Notes: generated by a model from the letters alone, not told the origin. 64,000 nucleotides of DNA from Buddleja alternifolia (GCA_019426215.1 CM033401.1:10049134-10113133); one strand, 5' to 3'; counted from the stretch's first letter, positions 22,890-35,624 are shown. Translations and numbers: made by a program.

Positions 22890-24960
22890 TACCTTTGAAT
22901 TTTTAGGTTCGAATTAGGAAAAACTTGTCCTAAGACCATAAGTCTAAATTGCGGTTTCGATAAATTAGGTTTAACAATTTGAAAGTTGGAAAGATAGATT
23001 TTGGAACCACCAACTAAGAAATTTGACACCAGATGATTTGTGATTTACTTTTTTGGTCTGCAGTGCGATTAGTCATTCTCATCCTTGATTTTATGTAACA
23101 CGGTAAGATTGACATAATTACATTTACGCTGTTGCAAATTAGCTGAAAGGGGCTCAGTGTTTTTTCCAAGTTGATGATTTGTGTGCGACAGTGAAAAGAA
23201 AAGTGAGGGAACAAAAGTTTTAAGAATTATATATAGAATTAAAGTATTTTTCGTGTGTACAAGTCAGTTTTGGATTTAAATCTTAGCATGATACTATGAA
23301 CTTAGGAATTTTGAATTCCGCTCGTCTTTGGAGAAGAAGCTAACTTTAATATCTTTATTTAGCATATTGGACTATCAATCATTGCCAACTTTTTTTGGTT
23401 TCGACCCTCTAGATTTTTTATTTTTTATTTTACTTTTTGGTGACCTCTCCACTTTTGATTATTCTTTAATTATTTTCTTAATCCTGTCATTCAATATCTT
23501 ATTATTTATGAACTCTAGTATTTATAATCAAGTCTCGTAAATTTTGGGATGATCAAATTTTGACACTTTTTCTCATTTTATAAATTTATTTGAAAGCTCA
23601 AAAAAAATTCCAATCATAGCTAGATCAATTCATTACACATAAATTTAATTTTTATGTAATTCATTTAAGATGAATTTTGCTAAGAAAACACTATCACTGT
23701 ATTCACCGTATTATTACGTTATTCACTTAATTTGTACTTTTTCCTTCAATTTCTCTGTTAGTTTCTAAAAGTTAAAGATGAGAAACTAATATTTCAAATA
23801 AATAAATATTTGTTATTTTTTAAGGTTTCATGTTAGTAAGCTTGAAAAATATACAGGACTTTAGTCACATAGAAAACTTAGGCCCTAATTGGATGGTCAC
23901 CCCTCCTATGAAAATAAATTTGTTAGAGATTTTTTTCTATGAAATCTTATTTGGATGGCATGTCATCAAAATCTTTTTAAGAAAAATATCTCAAAATTGT
24001 AACTAATTTTGAAGAAATTCTTCCAAGAAAAGAGAAAAAATAAATTTTACTATTTATGATTTGACAATTTATCAATCAATTAAAAAGTTTTTTTTTAATT
24101 ATCTCCCAACACTGAGAATCAAATTAATCATGTATTCTAATGCAAAATTACACAATATGCAAAATACGGTCCATTCTGCTTATTTTTTAATGTCTAACTC
24201 GATTAGTTTAAAAAGGATATATTACTGAAAAATTATATCTAAACATAAATACAAACAACTTTCTTACAACAAAAAAAAAAACCAAATCAATCATAATGAT
24301 TACAATTTTTCTTTAAAAAAAACTCATTCAAATATACTTTTAATACCTCATTTCCTATCCCTAAAAATATTTTTCTCACTTTTATCATGCAAAAGATTTT
24401 TCGAGCTGAATATATCATGCAATTAAATCCTTAATAGTCCTTTTTTTTCTCTGTGAAGCCAAAAAAAAAAAAAAAAAAACAAGATTTTTTTACACCTAGG
24501 TTGTTGACTCATTAGTCTAGTAAAAAAAAATTCTTGTAGGATGCGAGTCCTAATCATAGACGATGAGTATTCCTGCCCTGGAGACTTTCTTCAACCCCTT
24601 GTCGAGCATACAACACGACTAATAGACACATCGGAAAACGGAAAGGAATCACACGGAAAGGAAGCATGATATAAGAGTATCAATAAGGTCTTCGATATGC
24701 TAGCTGAAAATGATCATTTTAAAGAATAAATGTCCATTTTCGATATATTTATTCTCATTAAAAATGTATCACTTATTGTAAATAACAACAAGAAGTAGAC
24801 AAAAATATTTTTGAATTCACGTGCAAAATTTCTGGCATTTTACCTCCTAATTAAATTGATTGGTACTCAAATTGGGATGGACACATACTCGACACATATT
24901 ACTTTCCGTTCCACTTTTTTGATTTATTGAAATTTGTCTGTCAATTAAAAATAATAAAAA
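22890..24960. other. No recognised gene
   Basis: Retroelement leader-like sequence passes into AT-rich DNA. A GGCCCTAATTGGATGG word near 23881 resembles a Harbinger-MITE terminus, but I found no partner. A run of about 20 A occurs near 24460. Confidence 0.45.
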
Positions 24961-24969
24961 TTAATAAAT

Positions 24970-26125
24970 ACTTAAATCGTCAGTGATTGTTATTACTTAT
25001 CAGATGACGACAGATAGATATCACTTCCTTTAGTTATAGAATTATTCAAAAAACAACAGTTTAAAGTGGTTTCAAATGTCTAGTTCAATTTGGACACGAT
25101 TCAAAAGGATAACATAAATATACATTTGATTGCTCTGTCCCAATTAAAAAGTTTCAATAATTTCATAGACGCATAAGTAGAATCATCATGAGAAACATAG
25201 TATAACATTTTGCAATGATAGAAAATAAAACATTTTAGTAGAAATTTGTGTAATTATTATGATGTCACGTCATGACTTAAAGCTTTTAATATCTTTATAT
25301 CTAATTAGGAAATGCTTATTGTTTAAGAAAAACATTAATGAACAATAATCAAACTGTTGCTTATTATTATAACTTTTGAGCACCACTATTGTTTATTTAC
25401 GATGGTGAATGGAGCCAAAACAAAAAAACTAATAATTAATTCAATACAAAATAACATAACCATTAATCAAGAATTATAAATAGTGAGGCAACAACACCCG
25501 ATGGGACTTCAATTGTAATAATTTCCTTCACCATTACAACACACTGTATAATAAGGAAACTATTAATAACAATATATTAAGTCATAACATTAAAGTCATC
25601 AATCGTCATTAATTTTTTTTTCGAACAATATTATTTTGAAAAAATTTTATAATAACAAAAGTTATGCATAAATTATCACTAATTATATTTAATAGTTATA
25701 TATAGTGACAATAAAAAGTTGTCACAAATGCTTAATCACAATTTGTTGTTTGTAAAATGTTACCTATGTCATTCATTATCGAGTTTTGAACAATCTTTTT
25801 CACTATTAAATTTGCAAAATTTATTTTTGTGTCATGATTACCGATATTTTGATGTTATTACCTAGAATTTTTGCACCCTTTTTTTTCCTTGTAAGTAATC
25901 AAGGGTGTACAGCTAAAAGGTACTGGTCGCTGTCAATAAAAATCTATTTGAGTTAATTATTGCATCTTTAACAGAGCAAGACCCATTTAGACCGTCCAAT
26001 ATTTTATTATAAATGATACATTTTGTTAATTACAGTAAAAAGGTAGTGGTCGCTGCCAACAATTGCATCTTTGACAGAGCACGACTCATTTAGACCGTCC
26101 AATGTTTTATTATAAATGATACATT
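24970..26125. repeat. Diverged direct duplication, copy A
   Basis: Collinear with 27110-28370. Shared landmarks in order: CGTCAGTGATTRTTAT, GGACACGATTCAAAA, ATGATGTCACGTCA, TTGTTTAAGAAAAACATTA, GATGGTGRATGGAGCCAA, AACACACTGTATAAT and GTGTACAGC followed by AAAAATCTATTTGAGTTAAT. A short third copy of the last segment, ATCTTTGACAGAGCA to GACCGTCCAAT, sits at 26036-26125. I see no open reading frame preserved between the copies. Confidence 0.8.
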
Positions 26126-26129
26126 TTAT

Positions 26130-27100
26130 TAATTAATTTTGCATTCATTAGAAATTGAATTTGAGTAATTAACTTTAAATTTATCTATTCGAAATATATA
26201 TAATTTATGCCAAAAACATATTGCCTTTAACACACGAAACTCATTCAAATTTCTAGTCAAAATTACGTTAAAAAATATTTTACTCAAACAAGAATTCCAA
26301 AATAATCAAGAGTATTGATGTTTATTTCATAACTTACAATAATCAATAAGTCTTGTGTTTAGAACTTGAAAGGGCAATCAATTAATATCATCCAAGTTGC
26401 AAAAGAGGTAACTTATTTAAATGATTCACCTGATGTATATTTATATGTTTGATCATTTTGTTCTTGTATGAACCGTAAGAGGAGGAAGATCATGAAGAAT
26501 AGTGAGCCCCTCTAGCTAAATAGTGAGCCCCTTTTATAACTAGATCACAGATACCTCTCTAGTTAAATCGTTAGTTTATTTTCTATTAATGACCCTTTTA
26601 TACCATGAAACCTAACAGAAAAATAGGCCGGACAGATACGATAATAATAAAATTACTGTTAACATCTTGTATTCAAATTTTTCTATATGCGCAATCACTA
26701 TGAACGGAATAATTCTAGTTCCATAATTATAGTTTTAGTTTTCTTGAATGTGTATTGAACGATATACTTAAATAGCTGATTAAAATGTATTTGAAAACAA
26801 TAAACAACATTGAAAGATTTTAAAACCTTTTCTACAATAAAGTTTACATAAAATTTAAAATAAATAAATCAAAAGATAGATAAATTAGCTTTGTACATAA
26901 TAGTCCCTGAATTTTTTATGATATAAATGATGACCAAGGCAAATTTGCAATTTCAGTCATGTCGGTAAAGGGGGAGTCTTATAATTAAATCGATACTAGC
27001 TAGCATATCAATGTTGGGGAGTATTTTTCTCTTCACATGCACCACATGTGCTGTTATACCTCGAAAATTAAATAATATTTTCATTTGATAAAGGTTGTCC
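26130..27100. other. Spacer between the duplicated copies
   Basis: AT-rich, without a gene or a repeat I recognise. The phrase AGTGAGCCCCT occurs twice near 26500-26535. Confidence 0.5.
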
Positions 27101-27109
27101 TTACATAGA

Positions 27110-28370
27110 AAAATAAAATTTGATATATATACTTAAATTGTCAGTGATTATTATAAGAGGACGAAAACATCACTTACTTTAGTTACAGAATTAAAATCGC
27201 AATTTCGGCCTAGGAAGAAGAAAACCATGATAGAAATAAAACATTTAAGGTGACAGAAAGGCAAAAAAATGAGATGATTATTACTATTTAAAAAATGTTT
27301 CAATTTCCAGTACAATTCGGACACGATTCAAAAAGAAAACATAATATGGAATTGATCGCTCGGTCCCATTTATAAAGTTTCAATAATTTGGAAGTTTTCT
27401 TATTCTAAATTAATAAGGGGAAATAAAACATTGTAATCAAACTTTATGTAGATTATTGTGATGTCACGTCAGAAATTCCTCTCTCTTTTTTTCTATAAGC
27501 AAGAGATTCCTCCTTGTTCAATTAGTGTTGCGGACACCAAATTAAAAGAAAATGTTTATTGTTTAAGAAAAACATTAATGAACAATAAAATGTTGCTTAT
27601 GATTATAATTTTTGAAACCAATAGTAATATTTTATTTTAACTTGAAATGAAAAATTCAGCATCTGGGTTCGAGATGACATAAGACAAAGGTAAAAAAAAA
27701 TGATAAGAAAAATAAAAAGATAAAATTAAAGGTTAACTTCAAGCACAATTAAGATGGTGGATGGAGCCAAATCAACTAACAATATTATAATTAATTCGAT
27801 ACAAACAATATCAGTGGGACATGACTTGTAATCATTTCATTCTTCTTTTCAACACACTGTATAATTAGGAAATTATTAATAACAATAACATCGTCAATGT
27901 CACTAATTAAGTACGTTAAATGATCACCGGTTCTATGTCAAAAAAACAAAGTATGTTAAATGATAAGATTCTTTTTGTCATAATAATAATTTTAAAAAAT
28001 TTAATAACAACAAAAATTGTATATAAAATGTCACTACGGATATTTAATAATACAAAAAATAGTGCAACAAAGAATTGTCACAAAAGCTCGTTGACGATTA
28101 TACATAATATTTTCCACACCTGTTAATCATCAATAATTTTTATACAATCTTTTTTACTATTATATTTGTAAGGTTTATTTTTGTGACAAATCATTAGTGA
28201 TAATTTTAATATTATTACTTAACATTTTAGTACTATAATTATAATTTTTTTCTTATAAGCAATCACTGGTGTACAGCAAAAAGGTGGTGGTCAATGTCAA
28301 TAAAAATCTATTTGAGTTAATTATTGCATCTTTGACAGAGCAGGACTCATTTAGACCGTCCAATATTATT
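27110..28370. repeat. Diverged direct duplication, copy B
   Basis: Partner of 24970-26125, with an offset of roughly 2.2-2.3 kb. It carries an extra insert near 27640-27740 and lacks other short segments. Substitution and indel levels suggest an old duplication. Confidence 0.8.
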
Positions 28371-28437
28371 AAATCACTTTCTTTAATCTATGAACATGTA
28401 GGAATATTCATATCATATATAATTAGATCCCGCGTTA

Positions 28438-29587
28438 AGGCCTGTTTGCAAAAGTTTATCACTTATGTTTTTTTATGTTTTTTAATTAAATTTTGAGTCT
28501 TATTTGAAAAATGTATATTGTAAAAATTCGTGTGAAAATGTTGATTTTTATTGTTTGTTTGGATGTGTTTTTAGAAAATAATTGGAAGTGGTGTTTGATG
28601 TGAGATAAGTCGAATTTTATTGAGATTTGATATATGAATTGATTGAATTAATTATAAATGTGTGTGTATATATGAATGATTTGATATAAAGTATGTGTGT
28701 ATATATATACATATATATTTAGTTATTATAAAATATGATAAAGTAAGGAAGATAATTAGTTGAAAAGTGAGATAGTGTAATTAATGATGAAAGATTGTGA
28801 ATTGATTGAAAGAGTGAAATGATTGGTTGTTGTATAGGGAAATGTGTAGTAGGATTTAAAATTTGAGTATTTTCTGTAGAATTTACCTAGAAATATACTT
28901 TTTCATTTTTTGGTGATCCAGAAAATGAAAATGCAATTCAGAAAACATAACCATATGTAGGGGTGGGCGTTCGGTTCGGGTAGTTCGGTTTCCGAACCGA
29001 CCCGATCGGTTTCGGACTAATCGGATCGGGTAGATCGGGTAATTAATCGGATTCGGGTTATTCAATTTCGGAATAGTGATGTTCGGGTTCGGGTTCTAAT
29101 TTCAGTTTTTTCGGGTAATTCGAGTACCCGAATTACCCGAAATAATTTTTTTTTTATGGTTACATGGCAAATAAAAAATATAATTATACTCAAATGGGTT
29201 GAAATATTTATCAGTATTATCTTATGAGCTCCAGAATATATTATATGTAGATGTTCTAGATAGTTTATATGCTCCATCAAGAAAAACATGAATTTTAAGT
29301 TGGTTCCGATGATACAAATACGCAGCCTATACTTTTAAAGAAGTGCTTGTAAAAGTAGTTGAAAAGTTAAAGTTAAGTGTATTTGCAAAACTTGCTAAAA
29401 AATAGAAAATATAGTAGAAGCTGGTAGAAGTACCTAAAAACCTGCTTTTAGTTTCTGCTTATTTTCAGCTTTTTTTCAGTGAAACAAAATCAGAACCAGT
29501 GAAACCAAACAACAAAAAGTCGCTTAAATCTACTAAATCGATGAAAATTGCTTTTCTTAATTTTCTTAAGTTTTCGCAAACAGGTCT
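28438..29587. mobile_element. Harbinger-type MITE, 1150 bp
   Basis: The left end AGGCCTGTTTGCAAAAGTT pairs with the right end AACTTAAG-type sequence whose reverse complement is AGACCTGTTTGCGAAAACTT. TTA flanks both sides (28435-28437 and 29588-29590), the 3-bp target duplication of PIF/Harbinger elements. No transposase is present, so it is non-autonomous. A second fold-back element appears to sit inside it at 28957-29145. Confidence 0.8.
28957..29145. repeat. GGTTCGGG-rich fold-back sequence
   Basis: Starts AGGGGTGGGCGTTCGGTTCG and is full of TTCGGT/ACCGAA and TCGGGTAATTCG/CGAATTACCCGA inverted words. TAGGGGTGGGC-type starts are common for non-autonomous hAT elements, so a hAT relation is possible but not shown. 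Confidence 0.5.
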
Positions 29588-29636
29588 TTAATGGGGTTGA
29601 ATTATTACAAGATCACATTCTTATACAACAAATGTT

Positions 29637-29718
29637 TATTAAACCAATTAATCATGATTCGTGATTAGATTAATGATTATTAAACCAATTAATCATGATT
29701 CGTGATTAGATTAATAAA
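29637..29718. repeat. 41-bp tandem duplication
   Basis: Two identical units of TATTAAACCAATTAATCATG plus GATTCGTGATTAGATTAAT, starting at 29637 and 29678. Confidence 0.9.
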
Positions 29719-29719
29719 T

Positions 29720-31118
29720 TAGATCCACAACATGATAATATATATACACATATATAATTGTTTCAAATGATGTAAGAAAAGATCTGCCGGCAAAAATGCG
29801 TGATTAACTGTTTCTTTTAACGATGTACATTTAGAGTTAGGTTAAGTGATCTTGGTCATGACATCATAGACATGATTGATTTAATTTAAATATCTTAATG
29901 TAGACATTATTATTTTTAGGTATTAGGACTTCTGTCTTTTTTCATCAATTCAGACAAATATTCATATACTAGATTTGACTTGGGAACGCTGTTTCAGCGT
30001 TTATTCAGCGGATTCTAAAATCTCCAGAAAAAAACATAAGGTTAAGAAAATGAAACTTGATGGGAAATATTGGGCACAAAAGATCTAATATATCTAAATA
30101 TATATAATTGCTTAATCTACAAGTTATTAATTAATATAACGGAGTAAATACTTAGTAGTGATTATTTGCATCTTCAAAAAAGTAATTATAAACTCAACAC
30201 ATATTCGTCTAGTGATATCCACATCCAATTTTATGTTAGAGGTCCTGAATTCGAATTCAGGTTGCCACAAGTTGTGGCTCTCCCCTTCTTTATGAAGCTA
30301 GATAGAATTTTTATGACTCAAGATTATAACTATCAATTCGGATTTGTCGGGCTATATATGTAGAGTATCCCTCTTCCTCTTGAATTAAAAAAGGAACAAA
30401 AAAACGTAGTTATAATATATGTGATCTTTTGCAGGGATGAAAGCTCAATATAATGAACTAGCGAAATATGAAATTAAAAAACGTACGAGATAAGAGATTT
30501 AAGACAACACTTTATGATACAGCATGTAGGAATATATTGAAAAAGTCAAGAGAAAAATTAGAGAACTTGACTTACGGAATCAAAAACAGGGTTTGAGGTC
30601 CGACAAGTCTTTCATCATTTTTAGAGGAATAAGCGGAACTACAAGAAATCTTTCTTTATCCTTTCTTTATGGATAACTAGTTTATTTTCAAATATAGTTG
30701 GGAGATTTTATCCAAGAAATAGGTCAAAAAAATGGAAAGATTGGAACATGGGAATAATGGCTATGAGAGTTGGGATTTTGCTCCAATTCTGATTCATCTG
30801 TTTCGCCTTAATCAACTTGATTACTATTCTGTTTTCTTTTTATTATTTTGATTTTCTGTTAATTTTAATTAGGCATACTCTAAAATGTGTAATATTATAA
30901 TTAATGTCGGATTATACAATATTAGCAAGAATCATGCTTCGAATTTTGGGATATTCCTTGCATTTTTTTTTTGTCAAAAGCCACCGGTGACATGGTCGGA
31001 GGATTTTTCGGGGTCTTCTCCCTTATATATAACAAAAGAGAGCGACTTTACAATGTAATGACGTACTTTTATGAAATACTTTAATCTTGGAGTGAGTAGT
31101 ATTATTGTGAGTTTAGAG
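29720..31118. other. No recognised gene
   Basis: AT-rich. A possible SINE trace is listed separately at 30196-30261. The ATG-started frame 30166-30363 overlaps that trace and shows no known domain. Confidence 0.45.
30196..30261 (+). mobile_element. Possible tRNA-derived SINE trace
   Basis: TCTAGTGATATCC resembles an internal promoter A box. GGTCCTGAATTCGAATTCAGG, 33 bases later, resembles a B box (GGTTCGANNCC). The spacing is close to that of tRNA-like promoters. I saw no clear 3' tail or target duplication. Confidence 0.35.
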
Positions 31119-31221
31119 TTATTTTATAAATATTAAAATATTTAAATGAGTTACTACTAAAGCTCTTAAATTTTGGGGTACTAAGTAGTATAAGTAAATA
31201 TTAATGTAGATATATTTTATA

Positions 31222-31228
<7 letters not shown>

Positions 31229-31257
<29 letters not shown>
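31229..31257. repeat. TA microsatellite
   Basis: An uninterrupted (TA)n run, followed by AAAATAGGAGTATATATACAC. Confidence 0.9.
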
Positions 31258-31261
<4 letters not shown>

Positions 31262-32106
31262 GGAGTATATATACACGCAATCCTAGAAACTTAGAACAAC
31301 TACAATCCCATTTCTCTTTCCCACAACAGCGCACGGATGAAGCTAACCAGTAAGTATTTCATCATCCTTGTACTAGATAGATTATTTTTTGAGAATAGTG
31401 AAGGTTAGATGATGTGAATTCTTCCATAAGATAAAGTGAGAAAAATAATAGTGGTTTTAATTTTTCCTGAAATATTACTTTTGGGAGCCTATGTACCGTG
31501 GATCGAGGAAAAGAAATATGTTTTACATATAGATTATGGATGTGTGGGAGATCAAGTATTGGAGTTTAAGTGGGTTAAATAATTGCTCGAAATTAGTTTT
31601 ACATGGAATATTTTAGTTTATCAAGGATTAGTTTGACAATTATACGGTAGCTTATACTGCTATTTTTCTATTATTAGGTTTGACCAATCATGATTAGAGA
31701 GTTGATCAAATTTGCGGTTTATGGTGATAATTTTGATAGACTGAGGTAAGGGGTTCTCTATATATTTCTACTTTTTTTTTTTTGGTAATTAGTATAGATT
31801 AGGTATTTTTTTATGTTTTCGCAAGAACTCGATCATTGTCCACTCTTGAATTCTTCGTTTGAATAAAAGAATAAAATGATTTCATTTTCTTAAAGGACAA
31901 TAAGATCTTGGACTGAAGTTGATCAAACATATAAAATTTCTTGTTTTTGTGAATTGCATGACAATTGAATTCAGAGTTGTTTACTTTTGCTACATGGAGA
32001 TAACATTTAAATTATATCATCAAGCTCTCACATTGGGTTGCGTTTGCGTTAAGCCTTTGGTTTTCTTTTGGGATTTCGTTGGCATTAGGAACTATTTTTG
32101 ACTATG

Positions 32107-32176
32107 TGTTTTGGCCGCCAACAGGAGTACAGTTGGAATATTGTTTTGGCCGCCAGCGGGAGTACAGTTGGAAAAT
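32107..32176. repeat. 35-bp tandem duplication
   Basis: Two copies of TGTTTTGGCCGCCA-C-GGAG followed by TACAGTTGGAA, starting at 32107 and 32142, with three or four differences. Confidence 0.9.
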
Positions 32177-32400
32177 TGTTTGATTGGGATATTCATTTTT
32201 TTTTTTGACATCTCATTTTACGGGCTATAATAGTGGTCGTATTGTTTGTCCGTGGGTTGACTAATGAAATTATTTTGTTTACTTTGACCTTTGATGATAA
32301 AAGCTTATTATTTGTCTCCGTGAACTTTGTCTATTTATTAAAACTTGACTATGCGCATGTACTAATTTAGTATCTTTCAAATTATGCTCGATCAGGTAGA

Positions 32401-32442
32401 AATGTATTGAGAATTGCATACAATGTATTGACAATTGCATAC
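32401..32442. repeat. 21-bp tandem duplication
   Basis: AATGTATTGA-AATTGCATAC occurs twice, at 32401 and 32422. Confidence 0.85.
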
Positions 32443-32891
32443 TGAGTATGTAGCTCACCCCTTGCTTTCATTTTTTGAGATATTTAGTGAGTTTCTTGAG
32501 GATTGTTGCTAGTGGAGTGTTCAAGGCTGCAAGTGGAGTTAATTGCATTAAAATATTTAATTTATGTTTTTTTTTATCAGAACTAATTCGATACTTGAGA
32601 AAATTTGAATTTGGTTTAGATTTATTTTAGTAATGGGATTTTTGTATGCTCTCTACCTGGTAACCTAAAGGATTCATTGGATGTTCTTTGGTTCCGCTAG
32701 TGATTTGAACAAGTATATAAATATTAGTTAATTTAATTGGGCTTTGTGTCATCGTGGAGTAACGCGATGGCGTGGACATGTCACGCAAAAAAAAAGAAAA
32801 AAAAAAAAAAAAGTGGAGCGTGACATACAATGAGGGGCCAAAGAAGAGGATAACAAGTTCAAAATACATGAAAAGGAACTAGGAGTACTAC

Positions 32892-33750
32892 TCACTTTAC
32901 AAAGACGACCTTAAAACCGAAAAGATGAAAAATTACTTGATAAACTCTAATCATTCCCCTAACATTACAATGTATCTCATGAGGGTAGAGAACTTGAGTA
33001 GTTACGGATCTACATGCTTCATTCGCGAAATATTCGGCAACTGAAGTTCCCTCTCGATAAATGTGAGAGAAATTGATCTCCATGTTCTTCATAAATTCTG
33101 ATAATTGAGATGTCAGTGAAATTTCCAGTTGTAGTATTTAGAAGAAGATATCAAGGAAGAGCAACCTTAGAATCCGTTTCCACCTAAATATGATGTATCC
33201 CCATAATGTGAGCCAAGTAAAGACCGGGGTCCACCGCAATGATCTCAGCTAAGTTGTTCGTGCTTGGCCAATGAATTTCTGAAATGCAATAATAACATTA
33301 CCATGCCAATCATGAATGATGCCACCCTCCCCGACAATAGTAGTAGCGGCTTTGTAAGTGCCATCAACATTGATCTTGAAACAACCTCTGATGGGTTTCA
33401 TCCAACACACTGGAATCAGGATTTTGGCCATAAAATGATGAAACGGTAGCCCCAAACAAGAGATGTTGAGAGTTCCCCTCTCCACTATTGCACTGTGAGC
33501 TTCTTACTAAGATAGAGAGTAAAAAAATGGTGTTGCGCTTTCCAAATTAAATCACTCTTGACCAAGAATAAGCAATATTGTTATGTTTAGAATGATTATG
33601 TTCTATCCAAAGAAACCAAAGAATAACAAGTGGGATAAGAAAATGAATGTGATTAGGCGAGACATAAAGAGATGAATTCCTCCAATGGAAAATTAATATG
33701 ACAATATTACTTGTCCTCGGAAGAGGAAGATGGAAAATATCATAGAAATG
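32892..33750 (-). pseudogene. LINE-type C-terminal and RNase H remnant
   Basis: From 33450 downward the minus strand reads W-M-KPIRGCFKINVDGTYKAA, with GEGGIIHDWHGN next. After a frameshift it continues NNLAEIIAV, VETDSKVAL and INFSHIYREGTSVAEYFANEA. These are the conserved blocks of the plant RVT_3/RNase H domain (K-N-DG, E, ETDS, H--RE-N--AD-LA). The catalytic Asp, Glu and Asp positions are recognisable. Upstream (33550-33650) a WFLWIEHNHSKHNN-like stretch fits the linker that precedes this domain in LINE ORF2 proteins. No poly-A tail or target duplication was found. Confidence 0.75.
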
Positions 33751-33759
33751 TTGTCAAAC

Positions 33760-34345
33760 TCTATTAACTTTGGGGCTAGTAATAACTCACTATATATCTT
33801 AACTCTATTTCTAGCCCATATTCTTACCTTTTTCCATTTTTACACTGTCTTTTCTTTCTCAATTCTTCACACAAGATTACATGATATGGGTGTGAAGGGA
33901 TTTTTTTAAGGAAGAATTGCTTCTATTGTGGCCCATTGCAGTATCCATCCTCTTGATTTAATCAAGAGCCATTGAAGATTATATCTATCAAACAAGAAGC
34001 AAAGAAAATAAAAGATGCTGCTAAAAAGCATTCTCTAAATGAGTACCGTCCCGACTCCTCTTCTATTTTCGGTCCAGTCTCAACGTTTGAGAATCTCTTG
34101 TTTCGACTGCGGTGAGAGTTAGAATACATTTTCGAGATTAGCATAAGATCTTTCCTTATCTTATATTTCTTTGTAGTTACCTTTATAGCTTAGGTTATCT
34201 TACCTTGTATTTATCTTTCCTTGTAATAGCTTAGGGTTTACTTGTTTATTAAGTCTATGTAACTCTATATATATATGTTACTCAATAATACAAATTTCCT
34301 ACGAGATTTTCTCTAATCTAACACTATTTCAAATCATTTTACCAA
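33760..34345 (+). other. Possible copia LTR fragment
   Basis: TTAGGGTTTACTTGTTTATT, then TCTATGTAACTCTATATATA and ACTCAATAATACAA (34230-34300), resemble the transcribed part of a copia LTR. No second LTR or primer-binding site was seen. Confidence 0.35.
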
Positions 34346-34349
34346 ACAT

Positions 34350-35125
34350 GAGTCTAATTTGACTAAATAACTACTGCGCACAACTACTCTCATCAATAAA
34401 CTATGTTATCTTACTTTAATTTAATCCCATCAAACGAAATGATTGAAACAACAAAAATAGTTAGGAAAAATTACAATACCCCCCTAAAATGTATTTTGTA
34501 TATCCAAAAAATACAAAAAAAAAAGAAAAGAAAGTATTTTTCATTCAAAAGCACCTCATCTTACTAACTTTTCAATACAAAAATCCAGAAGTTGAGATTA
34601 ATTTTTGCCTAAATTACCCTTGATATATTAGAATAATAATTAAGTAATTAATTTTTTTAAAATAGGAATGTTACTGTTTTGGAATTTTTAAATGGATAAG
34701 TTGTATAATATGGATTTTAATTTTTTTAACATTAAATATTTAAGACTGTTATGTATTGATTTTTGAATTATATATGTTAACTATCTTCAAAATATTGTTT
34801 TTGATTCTGTAGAAGATGCCGGAAAAACTAAAATTTTATATTAAAATCAGAATTAATAAATGTCACCAATTAAAAAACTTTAAATAAAGTAAAAATAAGT
34901 AGTTCATTCTTAATCTGAAAGTCTAAGGATGTCAATTGATTCGAAATAGTTAATTATAAACCCTTAATGTTGGGTTTTTTTTTTTAATGAAAAACCAGTG
35001 GAATGAACTATTTAGATCTAAAGATATTTTTATGGGTTTTTTTTACGTAAAAATTTATTTTAGGTTTTAAATATTTTTTCCAAATAATCATATGCAATAT
35101 GTTTTGTACTAGATGTGACATGATC
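34350..35125. other. No recognised gene
   Basis: AT-rich sequence with no frame or repeat that I can interpret. Confidence 0.5.
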
Positions 35126-35136
35126 TCAAAATTAAG

Positions 35137-35479
35137 GCGAATTGCAATATTAGTCCCATAGGTCAAGGCCTGTTGCATTTTTTGTCCCGTTGTTTGTAAA
35201 TTTGCTAAGTTAGTCTCATAAGACGCTTATTTTTGCATTTGTAGTCCCAATTGTTAAAAAAGAATGGAAACTGTTAGTTTGGTCACGTACCTTGCACATG
35301 ATCAATAATAAAATTAACAACACATGCATTACATGCTCAAAATTTCGTGCAATTTCTAACAGTTGGGATCATAATTGCAACAAATTGCATTTAACATTTA
35401 AGACTTATTTTGCAAGTTTGTAACAATATGACTAAAATTACAATAAACCTATTTTATGGAACTAATATTGCAATTTCCG
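35137..35479. mobile_element. Mutator-type MITE, 343 bp
   Basis: The left end GCGAATTGCAATATTAGTCC is inverted at the right end, whose reverse complement is CGGAAATTGCAATATTAGTT. An 11-bp direct repeat, TCAAAATTAAG, flanks it exactly (35126-35136 and 35480-35490), which is in the size range of Mutator-superfamily target duplications. Further partial inverted pairing continues inward. No coding capacity. Confidence 0.82.
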
Positions 35480-35624
35480 TCAAAATTAAGTTTGAGAATC
35501 AATGAAAAAGTTTAATTATTAGTTCGATACTCAAAAATAGGCTTGTTAATCCCAAATAATTATTGTAAGCTTTGGATCCATTTTCTCTTTTTTTTTCGAA
35601 AGAAAAACGGTGTTAGTATTACTC

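Larger units (their letters stand above)
31360..32620. other. No recognised gene; possible intron-like stretch
   Basis: It follows an ATG with an immediate GTAAGT donor (31336-31355). It contains a short frame, 31691-31746, between a TTATTAG acceptor-like site and a GAGGTAAGG donor-like site. I cannot name a protein. Confidence 0.3.
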
